A stretch of 64,000 nucleotides of DNA. It comes from CAMDPA01 sp965223035. Lineage in GTDB: Bacteria; Pseudomonadota; Alphaproteobacteria; Rhizobiales; Hyphomicrobiaceae. The first letter of the stretch is position 1. Each line of letters begins with the position of its first letter. A model generated the notes under the pieces. That model did no database searches. It was not told where the DNA came from and saw nothing but the letters and a program-made list of their open reading frames with translations. The position numbers and the translations under genes were made by a program. Shown here in pieces: positions 18,474 to 27,560 of the stretch. The DNA lies in contig OZ244980.1 in the NCBI GenBank assembly GCA_965223035.1, forward strand, positions 4,030,001-4,094,000. The letters are read 5' to 3'.

Positions 18474-20021
18474 ATGTTTGGTCGATTTTCTACGGTTGCA
18501 ATAAGCATTTTCTTTATTTTAACGGGAGCCGTCCCTGCAGCTCTCGCACAAACCAAGCCCAACATCCTGGTCATCTGGGGCGACGATATCGGGATCTCGA
18601 ATATCAGTGCCTACACCTTTGGCCTGGTCGGCTACAACACACCAAATATCGATCGTATCGCCAAAGAAGGCGTGATGTTTACGGACTATTACGGCGAGCA
18701 GTCATGCACGGCCGGGCGTTCATCCTACATCATGGGTCAAAGCGTCTATCGCACTGGGTTGTCGAAGGTGGGTTTGCCCGGCGCTGAACTGGGCATGCGA
18801 CCGGAAGATCCAACCATCGCTGGCCTTCTCAAAGAGCAAGGTTATGCGACCGGCCAATTCGGCAAAAACCATTTGGGCGATAAGGATGAGCATTTGCCCA
18901 CCAACCATGGGTTCGACGAGTTCTTTGGCAACCTTTACCACCTCAACGCAGAAGAGGAGCCGGAAAACGAAGATTACCCGAGCGACCCGGCATTCCGTAA
19001 GCGGTTCGGCCCACGCGGGGTGATTAAGTCATCAGCAGACGGCGCGATCCAAGATACCGGACCGTTGACGAAAAAACGCATGGAAACCGTCGATGAGGAG
19101 ACACTCGCGGCGGCCCTCGATTTCATCGATCGCGCCCATCAGGCCGGTAAGCCGTTTTATGTGTGGTGGAATGGCACACGCATGCACTTCCGTACGCATG
19201 TAAAAAAGGAGCTGCGCGGCATCTCCGGCCAAGACGAGTACGCGGATGGCATGGTAGAGCATGATGGACACGTGGGCCAACTCCTCAAGAAATTGGATGA
19301 CCTTGGCATCGCCGACGACACCATCGTGCACTATTCGACCGACAACGGTCCGCATATGAACACCTGGCCCGACGCGGCATGGTCACCGTTCCGCGGTGAA
19401 AAGAACACCAATTGGGAAGGCGGTTGGCGCGTTCCCGCGATGGTCAGATGGCCTGGAAAGATCGAGCCGGGCCGAGTGTCCAACGAGATCATGCATCACA
19501 TGGATTGGCTGCCGACGCTGCTGGCGGCGGCCGGTGTGCCCGACATCAAGGAGCAGCTGAAAAAGGGCGGCGTCCAAGCCATCGGTCGGACCTACAAGGT
19601 GCATTTGGACGGTTATAACTTTTTGCCATACCTATTGGGCCAAGAAAAGAAGTCGCCGCGCCGAGAAATATTCTACTTTTCCGATACGGGCGATCTGACG
19701 GCACTTCGCTACAACGATTGGAAGGCGGTGTTCCTAGAGCAGAAGGCGGAAGCAACGCTGCGCGCCTGGATTGAACCGTGGACCCCATTGCGCGTGCCGC
19801 TGATCTTCAATCTCCGACGCGATCCCTATGAGCGGGCCTATTCCACGTCCAACACGTACTACGATTGGCTTTTAGATCGCGCTTTTCTGCTGGTGCCGGC
19901 GCAGGCTTACGTGGCGAATTTCCTCGAAACGTTCGAGGAGTTTCCACCCAGGCAACGGCCAGCGAGCTTCTCGATCGATCAGGTGATGGAAAAACTGCAG
20001 GAATCGATCGGCTCCAAGTAG
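18474..20021 (+). CDS. Exported arylsulfatase (type I, formylglycine)
   Basis: The ATG at 18474, preceded by ACGGGAGGATTGT, gives a 515-residue protein with a signal peptide (FFILTGAVPAALAQ, cleavage near 25). Metal ligands D37-D38 are followed by the sulfatase active-site motif C78-TAGR. C78 would be oxidised to formylglycine; CTAGR is a known variant of CxPSR. GQFGKNHLGD, HSTDNGP-like (HYSTDNGPHMN) and the C-terminal region complete the alkaline-phosphatase-superfamily fold. It acts in the periplasm, releasing sulfate from an ester. No sulfatase-maturating enzyme gene is seen here. Longer in-frame extensions lack a signal sequence. Confidence 0.9.
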   Translation: MFGRFSTVAISIFFILTGAVPAALAQTKPNILVIWGDDIGISNISAYTFGLVGYNTPNIDRIAKEGVMFTDYYGEQSCTAGRSSYIMGQSVYRTGLSKVGLPGAELGMRPEDPTIAGLLKEQGYATGQFGKNHLGDKDEHLPTNHGFDEFFGNLYHLNAEEEPENEDYPSDPAFRKRFGPRGVIKSSADGAIQDTGPLTKKRMETVDEETLAAALDFIDRAHQAGKPFYVWWNGTRMHFRTHVKKELRGISGQDEYADGMVEHDGHVGQLLKKLDDLGIADDTIVHYSTDNGPHMNTWPDAAWSPFRGEKNTNWEGGWRVPAMVRWPGKIEPGRVSNEIMHHMDWLPTLLAAAGVPDIKEQLKKGGVQAIGRTYKVHLDGYNFLPYLLGQEKKSPRREIFYFSDTGDLTALRYNDWKAVFLEQKAEATLRAWIEPWTPLRVPLIFNLRRDPYERAYSTSNTYYDWLLDRAFLLVPAQAYVANFLETFEEFPPRQRPASFSIDQVMEKLQESIGSK

Positions 20022-20042
20022 AACGGCAAAACAGGCGTCACA

Positions 20043-20194
20043 TCTAGAGCAAGCTGCCTTTCATCGGAATCGGAACGATCCCGATGAAAGGCAGAAAGTT
20101 GCTCACCACTTTAAGAGCGATTTTAAGAGCGATGATCTTTGTGCCTTAAAATGGGGACGGCTTTGCGGTTTCAATTTATGGCACGATGATCTAG
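20043..20194 (+). repeat. Dispersed repeat family A, copy 3 (two-hairpin form)
   Basis: TCTAGAGCAAGCTGCC opens hairpin 1 (CCTTTCATCGGAATC.. CCCGATGAAAGG), then GTTGCTCACCACTTTAAGAGCGAT with a local duplication of TTTTAAGAGCGA. A decayed hairpin 2 follows (CCTTAAAATGGGGACGGCTTTGCGG..), and the copy ends GCACGATGATCTAG. Order and direction agree with the copy at 63.1 kb. It lies between the sulfatase and the multihaem cytochrome gene. Confidence 0.85.
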
Positions 20195-20313
20195 CCCCGT
20201 AAACGCCCAGCGATCGGGGCCCCTTGGAATTTGATGGGCTGGCAAATCCGCGGCAAGCCAGTGCACGGTGTCAGGCGGTGGCCGCGGATGGATCGTCAAC
20301 GGAGGCAAGGATC

Positions 20314-22491
20314 GTGCGCGTGGCGGTGCCGCTCAGCCTGATGCTAGCTGTGTTCGCGATCATCGCTACCCCCATCCCTTCGGACCATCTGCGTTCTCAA
20401 CCCAGTCCTAAGGCACCGAAATTTGTTCCCGGCGATGCCTGCCAAAGCTGTCATCGCGCCGAACATCAAGCATGGCAGAACTCGCACCATGCCTGGGCCT
20501 TGAAGCACGCCCACTCGCAGAGCGTCCTGGGTGACTTCAACGACCGCACGTTCACGTTGCGCGGTGAAACGACCCGTTTCTTTCGACGCGACGGACAGTT
20601 CTTCGTCACCACGGCGGGTCCGGACGGCCAATCCACCGACTATCAGATTCGCTTCACCGTCGGCGTTGAGCCGCTGCAGCAGTACCTGGTCGAAGTCGCG
20701 CCGGGCCGGCTGCAAGCGCTCGACATCGCATGGGACACCCGGCGCAAAACATGGTTTCACATTTACCCCGATCAGGATGCGAAGCCCGGCGATGGTTTGC
20801 ACTGGAGCGGCCCCTACAAAAACTGGAACACCCGTTGTGCAGCCTGTCACCAGACCAATTATACCAAAGGCTATTCCGCAAAGGACAACACCTATCGCAG
20901 CCAATGGAGTGAGCTGGCCGTGTCGTGCGGGGCCTGCCATGGCCCGGGCGAAGCCCACTTGGCGTGGGCTCAGAACCCACAATCATTTGACAGAACGACT
21001 TGGGCCAACGTCGATCAGCGCGGGCTCAGCGTGAAATTTGACGAAGACCGGCCGAGCCAGGAGTTGCAGGTTTGCGCCCCTTGTCACTCGCGTCGCAGCC
21101 CGCTCGGCGCCGACAGCCCGCTGCCGGGAACGGCTTTCGCGGATCATTACGCCCTCGCCCTGCTACGCCAGCATCTCTACCACGCCGACGGTCAGATCGA
21201 TGAAGAGGTTTATGTTTATGGGTCATTTCTGCAGAGTAAGATGCATGCCCGCGGCGTACGCTGTACAAACTGCCACGAGCCGCACAGCGCAGATTTAATT
21301 GCCGAGGGCGATGCGGTCTGCACGCAGTGCCACAGTCCGGCAGGTAGACCTGCGTTTCCTTCGCTACCCACCGCCAACTATAACGCCGCTTCGCATCATC
21401 ACCACGCGCCAGGATCGGATGCTGCGCGTTGCGTAAGCTGCCACATGCCCGCCAAGACCTACATGCAGGTCGACCCCCGCCGCGACCATAGCTTCCGCGT
21501 GCCGCGCCCGGATTTATCGGTTAAGCTCGGAACGCCGAATGCATGCACCTCCTGTCATCAGGACAAGACCCCGCAATGGGCCGCTGCACAGGTTCGGGCA
21601 TGGTTCCCGAACGGCCGCACAAGCACGCCTCACTATGCCGAAACGCTGCATGCCGGACGCAGCAAAGCGGGGGCCGCAACCGCCGGACGTCTCGTCCGTC
21701 TCGCACTGGAGCGGTCTCAGCCGTCGATCGTGCGGGCCACCGCACTTGATCTGCTCCGTCGCTCGGCACACCCCCAGCTCGTCAAGGATATCGCACCTCT
21801 GCTCAAGGACCCCGCGCCGCTTGTCCGCGCCGCAGCCTTGGGCGTCTTGCAGCACTCGCCGACCCATCTGAGAATTGAATTGGCGACGCCTTTACTCACG
21901 GATCCGGTCAAAGCCGTGCGCCTCGAAGCCGCTCGCGTGATGATCGGAATTCCGCGCGACCGGCTTCCAGCCGAACACCGTGCCAGCGCCGCCCGCGCTG
22001 TGGCCGAATATCAGCAATCCCTGTTCACGCGCCAAGACTTCCCGGAAACCCACATGCAAATCGCCGGGCTTGCCATGGTGCTGCGGAGATTCGCCACGGC
22101 CGAACGGGCATTGCGTCAGGCGCTGGAAATGGATCCCCAATTGGCCGACGCGTGGCTGACACTTGCACGTATACAATCGGCCCTGCGACGACCACGCGCT
22201 GCCCGCCGAACGCTGATGGCAGCCGTGCAGCGGATACCGAATAACGGCGTCATCTGGCTGCGCCTTGGCGCCGCCCATACCGCGGCGCGCCAACATCGCC
22301 AGGCGATCACCGCCCTCGAAAACAGCCGCAAGTTCATGCAGCTGGTGCCGGTTCACCTGGACCTGTTGGCGGTCAATCACGCGGCGATTGGCAACACCCG
22401 CGCGGCACGTGGGTTCGCCGACCAATTGAGCGGCAAATTTCCGCAGTATCGCATCCAACCGGCGTTGCGCCGCCTGCTTCAGCCGCGCTGA
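20314..22491 (+). CDS. Eight-haem c-type cytochrome with HEAT/TPR C-terminal half
   Basis: I chose the GTG at 20314, which has GGAGG 8 bp upstream and yields a signal peptide (VRVAVPLSLMLAVFAIIATP). The 725-residue protein carries eight CxxCH motifs, at residues 43, 175, 205, 254, 317, 336, 373 and 411. The remainder has helical repeats that look HEAT-like (about 465-560) and then TPR-like (about 590-700). It should be a periplasmic electron-transfer protein matured by the Ccm system. The general plan resembles cytochrome c554/NrfA-type folds fused to TPR scaffolds in environmental bacteria. Whether it is an enzyme or a carrier is unknown. The sulfatase lies upstream on the same strand but is separated by a repeat. 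Confidence 0.85.
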   Translation: MRVAVPLSLMLAVFAIIATPIPSDHLRSQPSPKAPKFVPGDACQSCHRAEHQAWQNSHHAWALKHAHSQSVLGDFNDRTFTLRGETTRFFRRDGQFFVTTAGPDGQSTDYQIRFTVGVEPLQQYLVEVAPGRLQALDIAWDTRRKTWFHIYPDQDAKPGDGLHWSGPYKNWNTRCAACHQTNYTKGYSAKDNTYRSQWSELAVSCGACHGPGEAHLAWAQNPQSFDRTTWANVDQRGLSVKFDEDRPSQELQVCAPCHSRRSPLGADSPLPGTAFADHYALALLRQHLYHADGQIDEEVYVYGSFLQSKMHARGVRCTNCHEPHSADLIAEGDAVCTQCHSPAGRPAFPSLPTANYNAASHHHHAPGSDAARCVSCHMPAKTYMQVDPRRDHSFRVPRPDLSVKLGTPNACTSCHQDKTPQWAAAQVRAWFPNGRTSTPHYAETLHAGRSKAGAATAGRLVRLALERSQPSIVRATALDLLRRSAHPQLVKDIAPLLKDPAPLVRAAALGVLQHSPTHLRIELATPLLTDPVKAVRLEAARVMIGIPRDRLPAEHRASAARAVAEYQQSLFTRQDFPETHMQIAGLAMVLRRFATAERALRQALEMDPQLADAWLTLARIQSALRRPRAARRTLMAAVQRIPNNGVIWLRLGAAHTAARQHRQAITALENSRKFMQLVPVHLDLLAVNHAAIGNTRAARGFADQLSGKFPQYRIQPALRRLLQPR

Positions 22492-22616
22492 AGCGCGCGA
22501 TGGGAGACCGACGCGGCCGAACCTTGACGCGAACCGACCCGAAAGGGCGCCCAGTGCACGTTCGATCCCACCCAGCACCGGGCACGCGTCTTGCGCGTCT
22601 GTCAGCCTTGCAAGCC

Positions 22617-22694
22617 AGAGCAACCTGCGCTTCGGCGAATGGGGAGGATTCCGATGAAATGCAGAAAGTTGCACTACGTTGCAAGCACGATCAT
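22617..22694 (+). repeat. Decayed repeat family A, copy 4
   Basis: CAGAGCAACCTGCGCTTCGG..ATTCCGATGAAATGCAGAAAGTTGCACTACGTTGCAAGCACGATCA keeps the order of family A words (GAGCAACCTGC, TTCCGATGAAA, GCAGAAAGTTGC, GCACGATCA), but the first hairpin arm is lost. It runs up to and slightly into the 3' end of the cytochrome c gene at 22691. Confidence 0.6.
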
Positions 22695-23050
22695 TTCCGC
22701 TTGTCGCGTAGTGATTGAATGTAGGCGATGACATCCTGCTGTTGAGCGGGAGGGATGATCAGATTGGGCATTGTCGGATGCGGTGTCCGGAAAAACACCG
22801 TCAGCGCCATCGCCGTCATACCTGGCGTATTGGCAATTTGCCGGAAGCTGGCAGCCAGCATCGCCTCAGAGCCGTTGGTTCCGCGCTCGACCCGGTGGCA
22901 CTGAGCGCAATTCTCGCGCGCATAGGCGAGCCCTTCGCGCGCGTCACCGCCGGTTTGCGCCAAGCTCGGAAGCGACATGCAAAACGACATACAGGACGCG
23001 AAGGCCAACACCACGATCAACTGCGATGACGGGATCAGACGCACCAACAT
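22691..23050 (-). CDS. Monohaem cytochrome c (class I-like), exported
   Basis: From the ATG at 23050 the 119-residue precursor has a hydrophobic signal segment (IVVLAFASCMSFCMSLPSLAQ). The haem site CAQCH follows in ARENCAQCHRVERG, and a methionine in PHPTMPNL is the likely axial ligand. It should be a soluble periplasmic electron carrier. It faces the eight-haem cytochrome tail to tail, 199 bp apart, so a redox partnership is possible but only inferred. The last codons coincide with a decayed repeat. Confidence 0.85.
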   Translation of the reverse strand: MLVRLIPSSQLIVVLAFASCMSFCMSLPSLAQTGGDAREGLAYARENCAQCHRVERGTNGSEAMLAASFRQIANTPGMTAMALTVFFRTPHPTMPNLIIPPAQQQDVIAYIQSLRDKRK

Positions 23051-23322
23051 GTCCACACGCCTCTCAATACGACGAGCTTCATAGAATGTTGATATGGAAC
23101 ATAGTTTTCCTTGCACTGGGTTTGACCCGCATCAATTCCGAGCCGTTCGGCTTGGGTTCGAATGCCGAGGGGATGTCGCCGATGGGCCGTTGAGCCAGGG
23201 CCGTTGAGCCAGGGCCGTTGGCGGGCGGGGCTGGTATTTGCCGTGCTGAGATCATAGTCTGCTCATGGCCGCGCTTTGTGCGGGGACGCCAACCAAGGCT
23301 TCCGCTGATGAGACGGTGTAGC

Positions 23323-24798
23323 ATGCGAGCAATCGATTTCCGTCGCAACGACCGCAGACCACCGACGGTGTCGCGCAATCTGCTGGGCCCATTCCCGTCA
23401 CCATCGACCGCCGCGGTGGCGCTGAGCATCGTCATTTTTGGCCTAGTGTCGGCTTTACTTATGATGCTCGCGGACAAATCCGTAGCGCAGGCCCCCGTAG
23501 CTCAGGCCCCTGTAGCTCAGGCCCCTCTGGGCCGCCCCTTGCTGGTGCTGAACATCAAAGGTGCGATCGGGTTCGTGTCCGCGAGCCGGCTCAGCAAGGC
23601 GATCGCAAAAGCCACCAGCGATGGAGCCGGGGCCTTGATCATTCGGCTCGACACGCCCGGCGGCCTAGTCAGCTCCACCCGTGTCATGATCAAAGACATT
23701 CTGGCCTCCGCGGTCCCCATTGTCGTCTACGTCGCGCCGAGCGGCGCGCGCGCCGCCAGTGCCGGAACCTATCTCACATACGCTGCAAACGTCGCCGCCA
23801 TGGCACCGGGTACCCACTTAGGCGCGGCCACGCCGATCAGCATGGGGATGCCGACCCAACCGGCACCACAGCAGCCGGCAGGCGACAAGGACGGCAAACC
23901 TGCCAGCGCCCGAGAGCGCAAGGTGCTGAATGACGCCATCGCCTACATCCGCTCATTGGCCCAGCTCAGAGGCCGCAATGCGGAATGGGCCGAAAAAGCG
24001 GTTCGCGATGCGGCCACGCTCACAGCCGAGGAGGCCGCTGAGGAAGGTGTCATCGACTTTATTGCGAAGGACATGCCGGAGCTTATTCAGCGTTTGGACG
24101 GACGCAAGACGACGACCAGCGTCGGCGAACGACACCTGCTGACCAAAGGTCAACCCGTCATTGAACTTGAGACCGACTGGAAGATGGAGCTGATGGGGGT
24201 GATCACCGATCCCAACATTGCGTTCATCTTATTGATGGTGGGCATTTACGGCATTCTGTTTGAATTTTGGAACCCTGGCGCCATCGTTCCCGGCGTCATT
24301 GGCGGGATCAGCCTATTGTTGGCGCTGACCGCGTTATCCGTCTTACCTGTGAGCTATGCCGGCTTAGCGCTGTTACTGCTTGGGGCAGGACTGATGGTTG
24401 GTGAGGCATTCGCTCCGGGGTTCGGCCTGTTGGGCATTGGCGGCCTTGTGGCCTTCGTCCTCGGTGCGATCTTTCTGTTTGACCCTTCAGACACCACGAT
24501 CCCGCTGGCGATAAGTTGGCCGGTGATCGTCGGCGTCGCCGCGACCACGGGTCTGTTTTTAATCGGCGTGCTTGGCTTTGCCTTCAAAGCCCGTGAACGC
24601 CCTGTCAGAACCGGCGCGGAAGATATGGTGGGCACCGATGCCAGGGTCGTAAGCTGGTCTGGCGAGGAAGGTCGGGTCACGACGCACGGGGAGATGTGGT
24701 TTGCACGGAGTTCGACACCGCTATCACCAGGCCAGTCGGTCCGTGTCAAGAGTATCTCCGGGCTGGTGTTGCTGGTCGAGCCAAATTCGGACGGCTGA
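23323..24798 (+). CDS. NfeD-family membrane serine protease
   Basis: A 491-residue protein from the ATG at 23323. It has an N-terminal hydrophobic segment (31-50), a threefold AQAPV repeat, and a ClpP/SppA-like protease domain whose nucleophile is probably S146 in GARAASAGTY with a downstream lysine in ARERKVLNDA. Four or more transmembrane segments follow (about 290-415), then a C-terminal OB-fold NfeD domain (GTDARVVSWSGEEGRV). It pairs with the slipin encoded 28 bp downstream, whose relatives are cleaved by or complexed with NfeD, and acts in membrane quality control. Confidence 0.92.
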   Translation: MRAIDFRRNDRRPPTVSRNLLGPFPSPSTAAVALSIVIFGLVSALLMMLADKSVAQAPVAQAPVAQAPLGRPLLVLNIKGAIGFVSASRLSKAIAKATSDGAGALIIRLDTPGGLVSSTRVMIKDILASAVPIVVYVAPSGARAASAGTYLTYAANVAAMAPGTHLGAATPISMGMPTQPAPQQPAGDKDGKPASARERKVLNDAIAYIRSLAQLRGRNAEWAEKAVRDAATLTAEEAAEEGVIDFIAKDMPELIQRLDGRKTTTSVGERHLLTKGQPVIELETDWKMELMGVITDPNIAFILLMVGIYGILFEFWNPGAIVPGVIGGISLLLALTALSVLPVSYAGLALLLLGAGLMVGEAFAPGFGLLGIGGLVAFVLGAIFLFDPSDTTIPLAISWPVIVGVAATTGLFLIGVLGFAFKARERPVRTGAEDMVGTDARVVSWSGEEGRVTTHGEMWFARSSTPLSPGQSVRVKSISGLVLLVEPNSDG

Positions 24799-24826
24799 AG
24801 CCAAACCTGGTCAATGAGGTGAATTC

Positions 24827-25603
24827 ATGGACGCGCTGATAAATCTGGTCACGACGCTGGGCATCCCGGTCCTGCTCATTCTGTTTTTGCTGGCCTATTC
24901 GTTTCGTATCTTGCGTGAATACGAACGCGGCGTGGTCTTCATGTTGGGGCGCTTTTGGCGGGTAAAGGGACCGGGCCTGGTCATCATCATCCCGCTGCTG
25001 CAGCAGATGGTCCGCGTCGATTTGCGCACGCGTGTGCTCGATGTCCCGCCCCAAGACGTGATTTCGCGCGACAACGTGTCCGTAAGGGTCAACGCCGTGG
25101 TGTACTTCCGCGTACTCGATCCGGAACGCGCCATCATCCAGGTCGAGAACTTCGACATGGCGACAAGCCAACTGGCTCAAACCACGCTGCGTTCAGTGGT
25201 CGGACAACACGAGCTGGATCAGATGTTGGCCGAGCGCGAGAAGCTCAATGACGATGTGCAGCGCATTCTTGATGCACAAACGGATGCATGGGGAATCAAG
25301 GTGTCGAATGTCGAGCTCAAGCACATCGATCTCGATGAAACGATGGTGCGGGCCATCGCCAAGCAAGCCGAGGCGGAGCGGCTGCGGCGGGCTAAGATCA
25401 TCGACGCCGAAGGCGAGTTTCAGGCGGCAGAGCGACTGGCACAGGCCGGCGAAATCTTGGCCCAGCGACCAGAGGCCATGCAGCTGCGCTATCTCGGCAC
25501 GTTGCTCAACATCGCCGGTGAAAAAAGTTCCACCATCGTCTTCCCTCTGCCGATCGATTTGATGAGCTCATTGGGACTGGCAGAACCGCAACAAAGGAAA
25601 TGA
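24827..25603 (+). CDS. Slipin (stomatin/prohibitin, SPFH family)
   Basis: A 258-residue SPFH protein with one N-terminal membrane helix (about 8-27) and REYERGVVFMLGRFWRVKGPGL, the standard opening of bacterial slipins. An alpha-helical stretch follows (AIAKQAEAERLRRAKIIDAEGEFQAAERLAQAG), through which these proteins oligomerise into membrane microdomains. GAGGTGAATTC precedes the ATG. It forms an operon with nfeD, a conserved arrangement. Confidence 0.93.
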   Translation: MDALINLVTTLGIPVLLILFLLAYSFRILREYERGVVFMLGRFWRVKGPGLVIIIPLLQQMVRVDLRTRVLDVPPQDVISRDNVSVRVNAVVYFRVLDPERAIIQVENFDMATSQLAQTTLRSVVGQHELDQMLAEREKLNDDVQRILDAQTDAWGIKVSNVELKHIDLDETMVRAIAKQAEAERLRRAKIIDAEGEFQAAERLAQAGEILAQRPEAMQLRYLGTLLNIAGEKSSTIVFPLPIDLMSSLGLAEPQQRK

Positions 25604-25869
25604 TCAGGGTCCTTTTTGACCAAACATTTATCCACTGACCGGCCTAGGCCTTGGGAACCATGCAGCGGCGATTGCCCAATCAAACGGCGCGCATCCCGAT
25701 CCCGCAAACGGCACGCAAACGATCGGTCTTTGCGTGCTTTGATCGCAAGCCGTGCGACTGATGCGACGACGACTTCGACTGAGGGGCCGAGGTGCTGAGG
25801 TTGCCGGGGAGACCATAAACGCCATGCCAACCAGGCCGCAGCGCCAACGTGATCAGAGGGCCGAGGGCG

Positions 25870-26535
25870 ATGGTGGACGGAAACTGGATATCCCAATTCA
25901 AGGGTCTAGCTGGCCTGGAAACCGATTTGCGCCGATCGCTGGTGGAGAACAGCCGGGTGCAGTCCGTGCCGGAGGGAACCACCATTTTCGGACCAGGCAA
26001 GGCCCCGGAGAGCTTGCTGTTGTTGTTGCGCGGCACCGTCCGTGTCCAGCAAGTGTCGGAAACCGGCCGCGAGATCGTGCTCTATCGGGTCTCAGCCGGC
26101 GAGAGCTGCGTGCTCACTACGGCTTGCTTGCTCGCCTACGAGGACTACAGCGCGGAGGCCATCGCGGAGACGGATTTGGAGGCGGTGGCCATCCCCCGCT
26201 CGACTTTTGAGGACCTGATCGCGCGCTCGGCGACATTCCGCCGCTTCGTCTTCACCGCCTATTCCACGCGCATCGCAAGCCTTTTCAGGCTGATCGACGA
26301 GGTGGCCTTCGCGCGCATCGACATCCGCCTCGCCCAGCGCATCTTGGCCTTGGCCGACACCGCAGACCATTTATCCGCTACACATCAGCAACTCGCCAAC
26401 GAACTCGGCAGCGCCCGCGAGGTGGTCAGCCGACAGCTGCAAGAGTTTCAACGGCGCGGATGGATTGGCACCTCCCGAGGCCACCTCGCGATCCAAGATC
26501 GACAAGCGCTGGAAGCGCTTGCCGCGGAGGCATAA
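25870..26535 (+). CDS. Crp/Fnr-family transcription regulator with two cysteines
   Basis: A 221-residue regulator from the ATG at 25870. The cyclic-nucleotide-like beta-roll (about 15-115) is followed by a dimer helix and a helix-turn-helix at about 175-205 (HQQLANELGSAREVVSRQL). The only cysteines are C80 and C86, in GESCVLTTACLLAY within the sensor roll. It has no FNR-type N-terminal cysteine cluster, so it is not an iron-sulfur FNR. It is followed by a sulfide/persulfide operon on the same strand, with a candidate operator at 26833-26845. I infer a thiol-based sulfur sensor. The 245 bp before it show no other feature. Confidence 0.88.
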   Translation: MVDGNWISQFKGLAGLETDLRRSLVENSRVQSVPEGTTIFGPGKAPESLLLLLRGTVRVQQVSETGREIVLYRVSAGESCVLTTACLLAYEDYSAEAIAETDLEAVAIPRSTFEDLIARSATFRRFVFTAYSTRIASLFRLIDEVAFARIDIRLAQRILALADTADHLSATHQQLANELGSAREVVSRQLQEFQRRGWIGTSRGHLAIQDRQALEALAAEA

Positions 26536-26805
26536 ACCCAGCCAGGTCGGACCCGACGCGATAAAGCCCCGTTCACGGCCCGGCTCAAACCCCAACGTCG
26601 CACGCCAATGGCAGCCCGCATCCGTGCGAACCCAACGCCGCGCCACGACGAGGGAGCCTCCTTGACCCGAACCGGGTCGATCCCTGACGGAATAAGTCCG
26701 GGAGCATGCCGGTCGACGGCAGAAAAGTGACCCTACGCTTCAGGAGCGATCTGCGCCAAATTCAAAGCCGGCCGGAGCAGGGAACCAACGCGCCGGCATG
26801 CCGTT
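26536..26805. other. Intergenic stretch, no gene found
   Basis: The first part of the 364-bp gap between the Crp/Fnr gene and the DUF2892 gene. I see no protein-like frame, repeat copy or hairpin here. The regulatory signals lie in the last 100 bp. Confidence 0.3.
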
Positions 26806-26871
26806 CCGGTCGGTTGGTGACCCGGTCGGTTGGTGACATAGTCACAGACCCGGACTGGCTCAGTCCATTAT
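26806..26871 (+). promoter_or_regulatory. Candidate Crp/Fnr operator and promoter of the sulfide operon
   Basis: Two tandem 16-bp units, the second CCCGGTCGGTTGGTGA, run from about 26805 to 26836. The dyad GTGAC-ATA-GTCAC lies at 26833-26845. A second dyad, GGACT-GGCTC-AGTCC (26852-26866), precedes a -10-like CATTAT (26866-26871). The first dyad centres about 39-40 bp before the expected start of transcription, close to where Crp/Fnr proteins activate class II promoters, and no -35 is visible. Operator identity is inferred. Confidence 0.4.
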
Positions 26872-26899
26872 CCTCCTTTCAATCAGCAAGGAGGATGAG

Positions 26900-27106
26900 A
26901 TGTCCGTGAATGAAGGTACCGTCGATCGTACGCTGCGCATCGTGATTGGCTTGGGTTTGCTGAGCCTGACGGTGATTGGGCCTCAGACGCTTTGGGGCTT
27001 ACTTGGCTTAATTCCTTTGATAACCGGGGTCATTGGCTTCTGCCCGGCCTATGCGCTGCTTAGGGTGAACACCTGCCCACGCCACGACGCCATCACCAGG
27101 CCTTGA
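26900..27106 (+). CDS. DUF2892 small membrane protein
   Basis: A 68-residue protein with a perfect AAGGAGG ribosome site. MSVNEGTVDRTLRIVIGLGLLSL and PLITGVIGFCPAYALLRVNTC are diagnostic of the DUF2892 family, two-helix inner-membrane proteins often found with rhodaneses and persulfide enzymes. The two cysteines in FCPAYALLRVNTC are conserved in relatives. First gene of the apparent sulfur operon. Confidence 0.85.
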   Translation: MSVNEGTVDRTLRIVIGLGLLSLTVIGPQTLWGLLGLIPLITGVIGFCPAYALLRVNTCPRHDAITRP

Positions 27107-27340
27107 GTTGAAAGCTTCCACCGCGGCCGAGCGCGGCCGATCCACAGCGTGCATCATCGTCGCTGTTCGTCGGGGTGCGGGCGACCGATCGAACAACCGC
27201 GTAAAAATCCCGGAGTTGCCGGTGTTCCCATCGACCCCGGTGTGCCCATGAACCAAGGTTTCGCCCTGGGTCAGTCCCCAACGCCGCACCGGTTCACGGC
27301 TCCGGACACGTACAGCTGACCCATCTGAGAGGAGGCACCC

Positions 27341-27490
27341 GTGAATCTGTTGTTATTGCCCGGCGATCTCGTATGTGAGTGGTTGGGCGTGCCGAAGTCC
27401 AGCGACCACCGGCAAATATTGAGAACTTTCATCAACACGATCGTCTGGGGTGCAATCGCAGCATTCGTGGCCATCAAAATCGTGTTATGA
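27341..27490 (+). CDS. 49-residue membrane protein in the sulfur operon
   Basis: A GTG start with GAGAGGAGGCACCC directly before it encodes 49 residues ending in a hydrophobic helix (TIVWGAIAAFVAIKIVL). One cysteine (C12) is present. The strong ribosome site and its place between the DUF2892 and YeeE-type genes on the same strand support it. No family recognised. The 234-bp gap before it holds nothing I can identify. Confidence 0.55.
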   Translation: MNLLLLPGDLVCEWLGVPKSSDHRQILRTFINTIVWGAIAAFVAIKIVL

Positions 27491-27560
27491 CATGCATCGA
27501 TCGGCGGTCGGTTGACGGCCGGAGATCGGCTCTACACGGTCGGCTACAGGAGGTGCAGCG

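Noticed and set aside
23488..23530. 15-bp tandem repeat in the nfeD gene
   Set aside because: It is real (three AQAPV units after the membrane segment), but short linker repeats of this kind are common and carry no clear functional message.
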